Positions 7,264-13,462 of a DNA stretch of 23,077 bases are shown here, in pieces. A program made the position numbers and the translations under genes. Each line of letters opens with the position of its first letter. The first letter of the stretch is position 1. Under the pieces are notes generated by a model that searched no databases, had not been told where the DNA came from, and worked only from the letters and a program-made list of their open reading frames with translations. Source of the DNA: JBBQQK01 sp038216025 (GTDB lineage Bacteria > Patescibacteriota > UBA1384 > XYA2-FULL-43-10 > 1-14-0-10-43-13); assembly GCA_038216025.1 (NCBI GenBank), contig JBBQQK010000007.1, positions 1 to 23,077 on the forward strand. The letters are read 5' to 3'.

Positions 7264-7962
7264 ATGACCAACAATGCATTAATAAAGAGCTTAAGAGCTA
7301 TTGGTTTTGAGGATACCGAGGCAAAAATATATTTGGCCAGCTTAGAACTGGGGCCAAACTCTGTCTGGAATATTTCTCAGAAAAGCGCAATCAAACGAAC
7401 TTCTTGCTACAAGATTTTGGAAGAGATGGTAATGAACGGATATGCCAAAAGATCTTATGACACAAAGCGTACACTTTACCAGGTGATGCCGCCCCGCAAT
7501 CTTTTAGAACAATTTGCTAGACGAACTGTAGAATTTGAAAAAAATATTCAACAATTTGATATCCTAACCAGCAAGTGCCCGGAAAAACCTCTTATATCGC
7601 ATTTTGAGGGCAAAGATGCTCAAAAGAATGTACTAAAACAAATTTTAGACCTACCGGATGGCAGTAAAGCCTATATTTCATCATCAAAATCTAAATTTGT
7701 CAAAGAATTAGAAGCATCATTGAAAACAGTTAAAGAGAAAAATATATCATTGTCTGTCCTATTGCCAGAAGGCGCCAGAATAGAAGGCTCCGATATTTTA
7801 TCGATCCGATTTATAAACAAACAAAAATTTGCGCCTATTCTAGAGACAATTATTTTTGACAACAAAGTAGTCTATATGTCAAGCCTGTTTGCTACGGTAA
7901 TTGAAAGCACTTCCCTCGCCCAAGACGAGATTCAGAAGTTTGAATTGCTATGCTTAATCTGA
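7264..7962 (+). CDS. TrmB-family transcriptional regulator 2
   Basis: 232 aa from ATG 7264, 4 nt after GGAGG (7255-7259); a TTG five codons earlier lies upstream of the ribosome site. TrmB HTH at about residues 5-70 (IGFEDTEAKIYLASLELG, then IKRTSCYKILEEMVMNGYAKR). The effector domain starts at SHFEGKDAQKNVLKQILDLP; it lacks part of the charged middle segment seen in regulators 1 and 4 and ends in QKFELLCLI, close to the QRFELLWGL end of regulator 4. It converges on regulator 3 with 19 nt between stops and no obvious terminator. No target operator is identifiable. Confidence 0.85.
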   Translation: MTNNALIKSLRAIGFEDTEAKIYLASLELGPNSVWNISQKSAIKRTSCYKILEEMVMNGYAKRSYDTKRTLYQVMPPRNLLEQFARRTVEFEKNIQQFDILTSKCPEKPLISHFEGKDAQKNVLKQILDLPDGSKAYISSSKSKFVKELEASLKTVKEKNISLSVLLPEGARIEGSDILSIRFINKQKFAPILETIIFDNKVVYMSSLFATVIESTSLAQDEIQKFELLCLI

Positions 7963-7981
7963 ACAAAATTGGGCACAACAA

Positions 7982-8713
7982 CTATTCTACAGCCTTTCCA
8001 ATTCTCCACATTGTCTCAAAGTAGTTTTCATATGTCTGGGCTAGTGCTTTATTTTTTATTTCTATTACAGAAATGGGTTCTTCGTAAATTTGCATTGCTA
8101 CATTATCTTCCCAAAAAATCACATTAGCTGGCGGATTAAAATTATTCTCAATAATCCGGATATCATATAGCTGATTGTTTTTAACCATCGATTCATCGTA
8201 TAGATCGCGCTTGTAAGAAATTAACTTATATGTAATTTTCTTTTTTAGACGAAGTTTTTCAGTCGTCTTCAACAAGGGACCCATGAGTTCGGACCATCGA
8301 CTGCCGTCAACAGCGCCAAAGACATAAAGCGTGCCTCCTGGCTTCAGCGATTCTATGCAATGCATACGAAAGTTCCTAAAGCCTTCTAGACCATCCCAAA
8401 CCATAATATCGCTCTTGTTTTCAGCCCTTTTCTTGATATTGGGAATTATGCTTTCAGCCAAAACCAAATTAGTCTTTTGCTCTTCTATAATCCGGTTCGG
8501 GTCAGTAATTCTGTATTGAAAAACGTTCTTCAGTATCACCTTAAGCACCAGTCTTTTTGCGATCAAGCGATCAAGCGTTTCATAGACAATATTTCGATGA
8601 AGACCGGTTTTTTTTATTAAATCCCCCGCTCCACACTGTTCCAGATCAACCAAAGCAAGGTATATTTCTGCTTGATGTCCTTCAAAACCTAGTTTTTTTA
8701 GTTCTTCTTTCAT
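7982..8713 (-). CDS. TrmB-family transcriptional regulator 3, probably leaderless
   Basis: 243 aa from ATG 8713 (MKEELKKLGFEGHQAEIYLAL). A frame extending to 8749 overlaps the promoter and is not used. HTH at about residues 1-70 (LHRNIVYETLDRLIAKRL). The C-terminal domain starts at IMVWDGLEGFRNFR and continues GGTLYVFGAVDGSRWSEL, with a later IRIIENNFNPPANVIFWEDN block. From family knowledge this is the PLD-like effector fold of TrmB proteins. The gene is divergent from the operon at 8865, with back-to-back -35 boxes 16 bp apart, so binding here could act on both. It is the most divergent of the five paralogues. Confidence 0.85.
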   Translation of the reverse strand: MKEELKKLGFEGHQAEIYLALVDLEQCGAGDLIKKTGLHRNIVYETLDRLIAKRLVLKVILKNVFQYRITDPNRIIEEQKTNLVLAESIIPNIKKRAENKSDIMVWDGLEGFRNFRMHCIESLKPGGTLYVFGAVDGSRWSELMGPLLKTTEKLRLKKKITYKLISYKRDLYDESMVKNNQLYDIRIIENNFNPPANVIFWEDNVAMQIYEEPISVIEIKNKALAQTYENYFETMWRIGKAVE

Positions 8714-8719
8714 AGCTGA

Positions 8720-8749
8720 ATTATATAAAAATAAACTCATTTTTGTCAA
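8720..8749 (-). promoter_or_regulatory. Promoter of TrmB regulator 3
   Basis: Minus strand: TTGACA (8744-8749), 18-bp spacer, TATAAT (8720-8725), then six bases to the ATG. This predicts transcription starting on the start codon. Confidence 0.75.
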
Positions 8750-8765
8750 ATGTCATTACAAAGTA

Positions 8766-8794
8766 TTGACAAATGTATAATTATCTGCTATACT
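8766..8794 (+). promoter_or_regulatory. Near-consensus promoter of the three-gene operon
   Basis: TTGACA (8766-8771), 17 bp, TATACT (8789-8794). Together with the divergent -35 it forms an inverted repeat, TTTGTCAA...TTGACAAA (8743-8773). Confidence 0.8.
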
Positions 8795-8801
8795 GTTACC
8801 G

Positions 8802-8841
8802 ACACGATGAAAGAAGGCTCTCGAAGCCTAAAGAATCGTGT
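8802..8841 (+). promoter_or_regulatory. 5' leader hairpin
   Basis: ACACGAT (8802-8808) pairs with ATCGTGT (8835-8841), and AGGCT (8815-8819) with AGCCT (8825-8829). The two stems are separated by a purine internal loop (GAAAGA / AAAGA). It begins at the expected transcript 5' end, as stabilising leader hairpins do. It is followed by AAGGAG (8852-8857). Confidence 0.65.
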
Positions 8842-8864
8842 AGAACATTACAAGGAGAGAGCAG

Positions 8865-9047
8865 ATGATTACAATCGTCTCAATACTAATGATGGGCGCA
8901 ACAGTATTCGCCCTGACCGCGGCCATATTAATGGTTTACGATCTTAAAAACAACAACATTATGGCTAAGCTGGGATTTGCTTTTAGCATAACCGCAGCTT
9001 GCGGATGCCTGCTTTCAGGTATTTACATTATCCAGGGCCTAGGGTAA
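8865..9047 (+). CDS. Small two-TM membrane protein
   Basis: 60 aa from ATG 8865, 7 nt after AGGAG. Two hydrophobic segments (about residues 3-23, MMGATVFALTAAILMVYDL, and 34-57, FAFSITAACGCLLSGIYII) are separated by a short KNNNIMAK loop, giving a hairpin membrane topology. No family is recognised. It is first in an operon with a secreted protein and a methyltransferase, behind the strongest promoter in this part of the window. Its stop codon TAA lies in the loop of a hairpin (9037-9055). A role in the envelope is inferred only from topology and neighbours. Confidence 0.8.
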   Translation: MITIVSILMMGATVFALTAAILMVYDLKNNNIMAKLGFAFSITAACGCLLSGIYIIQGLG

Positions 9048-9089
9048 TCCTAGGCTCCAGCCTCGAGCTACTCAAGAATGAGTGGCTGG
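9037..9089 (+). promoter_or_regulatory. Two intercistronic hairpins
   Basis: GCCTAGG / CCTAGGC (9037-9055), with the upstream stop codon in its 5-nt loop, then CCAGCC / GGCTGG with inner ACTC / GAGT (9057-9089). There is no U-tract, so these look like mRNA processing or stability elements rather than terminators. Confidence 0.6.
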
Positions 9090-9144
9090 AAAGTTGGAAA
9101 ATGAGCGTAGGTGGCTAATTAACGCACCGGCTCAGGAGAATACA

Positions 9145-9648
9145 TTGAAAACACTGATCATTACAGCAATCGTAGCAGCTTCTATCAATGCCGCTTCCGC
9201 CAGCATGGTGGAGCTTGATTACCGAGACGGCAATGTGCAGACACAGATATGCATCGAGAAGCCAATCAAAGGCACGGTAGGCGGATTTGCCTACTCCTGC
9301 CAGAAAGAAACTTGGGGAGAAGCATATGCAGGTTTGACTTACTGCCCCACGCCCAATGTTCAGGTTGCTCTGGGGGCCGGCCAGGAAACCGGCGGCAATA
9401 GAGTCGGAGGCTGGGTCTGGGCTGGTAAGGGCAAGATTTCCGCCATACACTTCTTCGAGGATGGAGCATCAGGTCCTTGGGCTAAGACAGTCGTAAAATA
9501 CGCAATTACTCCGAAACTTTCGCTCGGCTACGTTGAGAAAGATTTCGCCGGCGAAGGTGTCTATGCTGAGATCAAAGCCAGCAAAGATATTACGTTCAAG
9601 TTTTCCGGCTTCAAGAAGCCGGAGTTAGGACTTGCTTTCAAGTTCTAA
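9145..9648 (+). CDS. Secreted beta-strand-rich protein of unknown function
   Basis: 167 aa if started at TTG 9145, 6 nt after AGGAG (9134-9138). This gives a textbook signal peptide (MKTLIITAIVAASINAASA, likely cut after ASA); the upstream extension would bury it. The mature part is made of alternating strands (YAGLTYC, VQVALGAGQE, GGWVWAGKGKISAIHFF, TVVKYAITPKLSLGYVEKDF, GVYAEIKASKDITFKFSGF) and ends LGLAFKF with a terminal Phe, which resembles small outer-membrane barrels. A membrane barrel would be unexpected in a Patescibacterium, so a soluble or surface beta protein is equally possible. Three Cys remain in the mature chain. A perfect CCGGCTTC-AA-GAAGCCGG palindrome lies in its coding 3' end (9605-9622). 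No homologue is recognised. Confidence 0.75.
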   Translation: MKTLIITAIVAASINAASASMVELDYRDGNVQTQICIEKPIKGTVGGFAYSCQKETWGEAYAGLTYCPTPNVQVALGAGQETGGNRVGGWVWAGKGKISAIHFFEDGASGPWAKTVVKYAITPKLSLGYVEKDFAGEGVYAEIKASKDITFKFSGFKKPELGLAFKF

Positions 9649-9661
9649 AAGAGTCAAATTT

Positions 9662-9720
9662 GCCCTAAACCAACCGGTTTAGGGCCCAACCTTTAGCCAT
9701 TCAATAGTGAATGACTAAAG
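9662..9720 (+). promoter_or_regulatory. Two strong intercistronic hairpins
   Basis: GCCCTAAACC / GGTTTAGGGC with a 4-nt loop (9662-9685, 10 bp perfect). Then CTTTAG-C-CATTCA / TGAATG-A-CTAAAG (9691-9720), 12 pairs with one C-A mismatch. Neither has a U-tract. The next ribosome site AGGAG is at 9733. Confidence 0.75.
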
Positions 9721-9746
9721 AGTTGAAAACTTAGGAGAAAGTCAAA

Positions 9747-10382
9747 ATGTCCGCTACAAAATTCACCATCTGGTCACCAGCTATTTACGCTGAAATGCAT
9801 GCCGTCATAGCCGAGGTCATCAAGCCCAACACCGCTATTCTGGATCTCGGACCATACGAAGGTAATCTCGAAGACTACATGGATGGACTTGGCATTCACC
9901 TTTCAATCGAAGCGGTGGATGTAGACCCCAAGCCTCTAAACGCACTAGCACTGAAGGAGTACACGAATATCGCAGTCAACACTGTCTGTGAGGATGGTAA
10001 CCAATACCTTAAGAACTGTGAGAAGAAATATGACATGGTCCTTTCCAACGCCAGCATTCACGAGATGAACGACCCGAGCGATCAGGAAAGATACCTTGAC
10101 TGGTTCTTCAGCAAGCAGTATGAGATCCTGAACGAAGGTGGACAAGTCGTTATCGGCGACCTCTACTTCCCTAGCTGGATCCCAGATGAGGACGTTGACG
10201 CCTTTCGGGACTTCCAATGGAAGACTATCCGACATGCCTCCGAGCGACGTGAGTTCGTTTTTCCGGAACTGATCGATGCCGCGGCATCCAAGAACGGCTT
10301 CAGGCTCATTTCGAAAAATGAAATCAGAGCTGTTGAAGAAATCGATCGCCGCTTTTATGTCTTCGTCTTCACCAAAGCGTAA
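9747..10382 (+). CDS. Class I SAM-dependent methyltransferase
   Basis: 211 aa, ATG 9 nt after AGGAG. Motif I ILDLGPYEGN (about 31-40), acidic motif II IEAVDVDPKPLNAL (about 54-67), EDGNQYL, then motif IV-like MVLSNASIHEM (about 98-108) and the post-IV EILNEGGQVVIGDLY. It resembles small-molecule or lipid methyltransferases of the Methyltransf_11/25 type more than nucleic-acid enzymes, having no NPPY or DPPY. It is third in the operon with a secreted protein and a membrane peptide, so the substrate may be an envelope or secreted metabolite; this is inference. A strong terminator follows at 10403. Confidence 0.85.
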   Translation: MSATKFTIWSPAIYAEMHAVIAEVIKPNTAILDLGPYEGNLEDYMDGLGIHLSIEAVDVDPKPLNALALKEYTNIAVNTVCEDGNQYLKNCEKKYDMVLSNASIHEMNDPSDQERYLDWFFSKQYEILNEGGQVVIGDLYFPSWIPDEDVDAFRDFQWKTIRHASERREFVFPELIDAAASKNGFRLISKNEIRAVEEIDRRFYVFVFTKA

Positions 10383-10402
10383 GCGTGATGAGTCGCGAGC
10401 AG

Positions 10403-10434
10403 GCCGGCCCCCAAAAGGGTCGGCTTTTCTTATT
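10403..10434 (+). terminator. Operon terminator
   Basis: GCCGGCCC (10403-10410) pairs with GGGTCGGC (10417-10424, one G-U) and is followed by TTTTCTTATT. Confidence 0.9.
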
Positions 10435-10539
10435 GCAAAACTAATTAGAGGGCCAATATAAGATTTCTCATACAAGTAACGGGAAGATTGCATATGGGCA
10501 GACTAGTGAAAAGATCGACGTGGCACTTCTAACCTCTCT

Positions 10540-10716
10540 TTGCATTCAAGTGAGCTCATACTAGTTATAAACCCTCTTATCAACAACAATACAAATCAAC
10601 CTACAGAAGATCGCTTTGAAGCAAAAACAAGATTGGGCTTGTCTGCTCCCAAAGGAATAAATCTCTCTCAATTGATCAAAACAAATGTAGATAACCATAT
10701 CTCCCACCTCACCTAA
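10540..10716 (+). pseudogene. Possible ribbon-helix-helix (antitoxin-like) remnant
   Basis: An open frame of about 58 codons reads TEDRFEAKTRLGLSAPKG and then INLSQLIKTNVDNHI. The last part resembles the helix region of RHH DNA-binding proteins (GINLSxLIxxAVxxYI). No ribosome site or good start exists (TTG 10540 is arbitrary), and the frame ends within a REP-like repeat that supplies SHLT and the stop. It is probably a decayed gene. The rest of the gap 10435-10539 shows nothing recognisable. Confidence 0.35.
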
Positions 10717-10807
10717 CCTCTCCTCGGGCAGGAGAGGAACCGTTCAGGACAACCAAACAATGATAGATTGCCGCGCCTCCCGATAAATCAAGATGGCTCG
10801 CAATGAC
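10703..10807. repeat. Two REP-like palindromes
   Basis: CCTCTCCT / AGGAGAGG (10717-10737) within a unit starting CACCTCACC, and a second unit (10760-10807) running from TGATAGATTGCCGCG to GGCTCGCAATGACAC. Both relate to copies at 3022 and 2161. Confidence 0.7.
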
Positions 10808-10856
10808 ACCACTTATAACTTTCCGCCTTGGCAAGCCGAAGGCTAGACGGGTCTAA

Positions 10857-11600
10857 TTATGCTTCTGCTAGACCCCACAGCAGCTCAAACCTCTGCCTTT
10901 CTTCTTGAGTTAGGCGGGAGCTTTCAATGACTGAAGCAAATGGCTGAGTTTCACTGTGAGCTATGTATGCGATCGAATCACCAAATATATTAACCTCAGT
11001 ACGTTGGTCAAACTTATTGACGGGTAGAAAACGGCTTTCGCGAAGGTCTAGCGGGTCCCTCAACCCTATCTGTTTATTGTCCGGAGTATCGGGAAAAATG
11101 ATCCTTGATTTAATATCTTTACTTACCCTTACCTGATGATATTGTTCAATATAATCCAAATATTTCGCTTTTATGTCAACAGGTCCATACGTCAATATTT
11201 CATTATCAATTGGAAGCTCAAGCATCAGATTATACACTTGCATAACCCCAACTTCCCCCTCGAAGAGCGATACTTTTGGCTTAGTTGATGCTTTGCTGGC
11301 CAAGCCTTCCAACTGAGGGAGTAAGTTCAGAAATTTATTATGCTTCCTCCCTTCAATCAATGCCAATTGCTTAGGAGAAATTACAGAATATACAACTCTC
11401 TTGCCATCGTTGTGACTTTTGGCAATTCCTCGTGTAGTCAAGTCCTCTAACAATACATAACAAGTCGGACGCTTTACGTCAGAAAGTTTTGATACCTCCC
11501 ATATACCGCTGGGGCCCAATTCAAGACATGCCAAATACACTTTAGATTCATTCTCAGAGAGACCGGTAATCTTTAGGTTATCAATAAAATCTTGACTCAT
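10857..11600 (-). CDS. TrmB-family transcriptional regulator 4
   Basis: 247 aa from ATG 11600 (MSQDFIDNLKITGLSENES); a start three codons earlier is possible. HTH at about residues 8-75 (ESKVYLACLELG, VKRPTCYVLLEDLTTRG). The effector domain opens VSLFEGEVGVMQVYNLMLELP and continues NEILTYGPVDIKAKYLDYIEQYH, with a conserved end FASVIESSRLTQEERQRFELLW shared in pattern with regulators 1 and 2. Upstream are two palindromes that could be autoregulatory operators (11624-11640 and 11665-11683). No nearby co-directed target gene is evident. Confidence 0.85.
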   Translation of the reverse strand: MSQDFIDNLKITGLSENESKVYLACLELGPSGIWEVSKLSDVKRPTCYVLLEDLTTRGIAKSHNDGKRVVYSVISPKQLALIEGRKHNKFLNLLPQLEGLASKASTKPKVSLFEGEVGVMQVYNLMLELPIDNEILTYGPVDIKAKYLDYIEQYHQVRVSKDIKSRIIFPDTPDNKQIGLRDPLDLRESRFLPVNKFDQRTEVNIFGDSIAYIAHSETQPFASVIESSRLTQEERQRFELLWGLAEA

Positions 11601-11623
11601 AAATACCACAAATATAATTAGAT

Positions 11624-11683
11624 ATGTATTTATAATACATTAGTATTTTTTGTCTGTCGAATAGTTGTCAACAGTTATGACAA
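11624..11683. promoter_or_regulatory. Two palindromic candidate operators upstream of TrmB regulator 4
   Basis: ATGTATT-TAT-AATACAT (11624-11640) and TTGTCA-ACAGTTA-TGACAA (11665-11683). The second includes a minus-strand TTGACA. Confidence 0.5.
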
Positions 11684-11764
11684 ATATTATTTATTACTGC
11701 AATAGGAATTTATCGATTATAAGAACTTTGTAACGAATTCAAAATACCATGATTCCGAATATCC

Positions 11765-12015
11765 ACCAATATCATCCTGAACGAAGTGAAGGACCTAGGG
11801 CTCAATACCTCGGTAGCCGCTTCGCTAAAACCCATACTGAGTTCGTCGAACGATTCTTTCCCAACCTGCTGGCTCAGAATGATGCAATAATGATTGCTCG
11901 GACTCAAGACTATAAATATTACCCAAATCCCTCCCGAAATGTCATCCTGAACTTGTTTCAGGATCCAAAGTTATAAGAATAGAGCAGGAGATGCTGAAAT
12001 AAATTCAGCATGACT
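11765..12015. repeat. REP-like palindromes of the CATCCTGA type
   Basis: One diverged unit runs from ATCATCCTGAACGAAG to CTCAGAATGATG (11769-11884). A second has GTCATCCTGAACTTGTTTCA at its left (11941-11966) and GATGCTGAAATAAATTCAGC with ATGAC at its right (11990-12014). Together with the operators at 11624-11683 they account for most of the gap 11601-12059; no gene was seen in it. Confidence 0.7.
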
Positions 12016-12059
12016 GAAATTTAGCTTAGAGTTTCGGATTCGGATAAATTGATATATTA

Positions 12060-12088
12060 TTGACATTTTACTCTAAATGTGATATGAT
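12060..12088 (+). promoter_or_regulatory. Near-consensus promoter
   Basis: TTGACA (12060-12065), 17 bp, TATGAT (12083-12088), followed 22 nt later by GGAGG (12111-12115). Confidence 0.8.
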
Positions 12089-12122
12089 ATAGATATGTTG
12101 ACGGAAACACGGAGGTAGTGAG

Positions 12123-12392
12123 TTGAGCACTGATATTGAAAGAAAAGCATCCGCTGCACAGAAAGCCATCGCTTCTCTTAGGGAAGCATGGAAAGAAACA
12201 AATGATGAGCTAGTAATGAATTTGCCAAACAAATTCATTCTATTCTTTCCGCCCGAAATTGAGAGCGGTTGGCGTTTGAACATAATAGTACAGGAAGAGG
12301 GCAAGGGCATCATTTTCCAACATCAGGATGGAGAGCATTTACTGCTCGAAGATGCCCCAACATGGCTTTTGTCAGCGGCGCAGAAGCGCTAA
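12123..12392 (+). CDS. Small protein of unknown function
   Basis: 89 aa from TTG 12123, 7 nt after GGAGG. An acidic/basic helical N-terminus (residues 1-30) is followed by an alternating hydrophobic segment (LPNKFILFFPPEIESGWRL, LNIIVQEEGKGIIFQHQ), possibly a small alpha+beta domain. No family is recognised. The strong promoter and ribosome site support a real gene. A second frame (12362-12475) overlaps its end and looks coding, so the true product may be longer by frameshift, or two short genes may overlap. Confidence 0.65.
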   Translation: MSTDIERKASAAQKAIASLREAWKETNDELVMNLPNKFILFFPPEIESGWRLNIIVQEEGKGIIFQHQDGEHLLLEDAPTWLLSAAQKR

Positions 12393-12475
12393 CAAAAGTT
12401 CTGCGTACTGTCCAGAGTTACCACGAGGATGCAATCCGGAAGATCAAGAAAAACGTGATCAAGTCCTCAGAGTGA
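12362..12475 (+). CDS. Overlapping 37-codon frame, possible frameshifted tail
   Basis: It begins ATGGCTTTTGTC inside the previous gene (-1 frame relative to it) and encodes a helical, basic peptide (ALTKVLRTVQSYHEDAIRKI), stopping at TGA before the terminator region. No clear ribosome site. It may be a separate translationally coupled peptide, the C-terminus of the upstream gene after a frameshift, or chance. Confidence 0.35.
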   Translation: MAFVSGAEALTKVLRTVQSYHEDAIRKIKKNVIKSSE

Positions 12476-12506
12476 AATTCTACCCTTTAGTTTTCTTTTT
12501 GCGCAC

Positions 12507-12575
12507 TTTGTTCCCCTTCTCCCTTGGAGGGGAACAATCTCAAAAAAACCTCGATTTTACTCGAGGCTTTTTATA
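12507..12575. terminator. Hairpin plus bidirectional terminator
   Basis: TTGTTCCCC / GGGGAACAA at about 12508-12541. Then a run of A, CCTCGA-TTTTAC-TCGAGG and CTTTTT (12542-12575). The A-run and T-run on either side make the second usable in both directions, serving the small gene and rplS. Confidence 0.75.
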
Positions 12576-12594
12576 TATAGTGCGTACGAACTGT

Positions 12595-13092
12595 TTACTC
12601 TTTGATTCTGTCGCCAGCAAGTGCTCTAGCTTTTCTGTCTTCTTCCTCTTGCTCAGCTTTTTTCTTGGCTTCAAGAGCGGCAGCCTTAGCAGCTTTTTCC
12701 TCAGCTATTTTTTTCAGCTCTGCTTCGGCAGCGCCCTCTTCCCAAACTTTAAGATCCCTGTTTACATCCTTAAGTCTGGCATTTTTACCGCGTAGATCTC
12801 TCATGTAATATAATTTGCTTCTTCTTACCTTGGATTGTTTGATTCTTTCGATCTTTACGATTCTAGGAGAATGCAAAGGAAAAACTCTTTCTACGCCGAT
12901 ACCGAAAGATTCTTTTCTAACTGAAAATGTACCGTCTAAACCATGACCATGCTTAACTGCGATAACAAGTCCTTCGAAAATCTGGACTCTTTCTTTTGTG
13001 CCTTCTTTAACCTTAAGGTGAACTTTGATAAAATCACCGCTTCGAAGTTCTGGCGCGTTATTCTTTGTATATTTTTCGAGTAATTTAAACAT
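12595..13092 (-). CDS. rplS: 50S ribosomal protein L19 with long charged C-terminal extension
   Basis: 165 aa from ATG 13092 (MFKLLEKYTKNNAPELRSGD), 4 nt after AGGAG; an in-frame TTG four codons earlier overlaps that site. Residues 1-112 cover the L19 fold: VKEGTKERVQIFEGLVIA, GLDGTFSVRKESFGIGVERV, FPLHSPRIVKIE and RRSKLYYMRDLRGKNARL. Bacterial L19 is normally about 115 aa; here about 50 further residues are an E/A/K coiled-coil tail (EEKAAKAAALEAKKKAEQEE). The ATG overlaps the end of rpmA by 8 nt (ATGTTTAA), so translation is probably coupled. L19 sits at the 30S-50S interface. Confidence 0.95.
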   Translation of the reverse strand: MFKLLEKYTKNNAPELRSGDFIKVHLKVKEGTKERVQIFEGLVIAVKHGHGLDGTFSVRKESFGIGVERVFPLHSPRIVKIERIKQSKVRRSKLYYMRDLRGKNARLKDVNRDLKVWEEGAAEAELKKIAEEKAAKAAALEAKKKAEQEEEDRKARALAGDRIKE

Positions 13093-13378
13093 TTTTCTCC
13101 TCAATCGGATCTACATGAACAAATCGTCTCTTGTCTTTATTGCCTGAGAAAGTTACCATTCTTCGTTCTTGGAATTTAACCATGCCGGCAATCTTTGCAA
13201 ACAAAGTATCATCTCCGCCTTGCAAAACATTTCTACCTGGGTGGAATTTTGTTCCACGTTGTCTTATTATGATGCCGCCTGCAGTAACAAATTGATCACC
13301 AAAAATCTTAACGCCTAAACGTTTCGATTGTGAATCTCGTCCTAACCTTGTACTACCACCGGCCTTCTTATGAGCCAT
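13085..13378 (-). CDS. rpmA: 50S ribosomal protein L27
   Basis: 97 aa. MAHKKAGGSTRLGRDSQSKR and then LGVKIFGDQFVTAGGIIIRQ are diagnostic of L27, followed by RGTKFHPGRNV and DDTLFAKIAGMVKF. The N-terminus begins directly with AHKKAGG, without the cleavable extension found in Firmicutes. GGAG lies 6 nt before the ATG. From general knowledge L27 is usually paired with L21 (rplU); here its partner downstream is L19, with overlapping reading frames, and L21 is not in the window. The TRM11-like gene lies 84 nt upstream on the same strand. Confidence 0.96.
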   Translation of the reverse strand: MAHKKAGGSTRLGRDSQSKRLGVKIFGDQFVTAGGIIIRQRGTKFHPGRNVLQGGDDTLFAKIAGMVKFQERRMVTFSGNKDKRRFVHVDPIEEKNV

Positions 13379-13462
13379 TTATCACTCCGTTTCAATAACC
13401 AATAGACCAAGTAACAAGTTCCGGAAATGGCAATTGTTAATTGAGTATTGACTATTATTTGA

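Noticed and set aside
9082..9144. ATG start for the secreted protein
   Set aside because: It would place 21 polar residues before a clear signal peptide; TTG 9145 has the ribosome site.
11749..11976. 75-codon frame
   Set aside because: Its translation is made of REP-like palindromes (HPERSEGPRAQ, NLFQDPKL).
12328..12795. 155-codon plus-strand frame
   Set aside because: It is the antisense shadow of rplS plus the terminator region, with phenylalanine/serine-rich composition.
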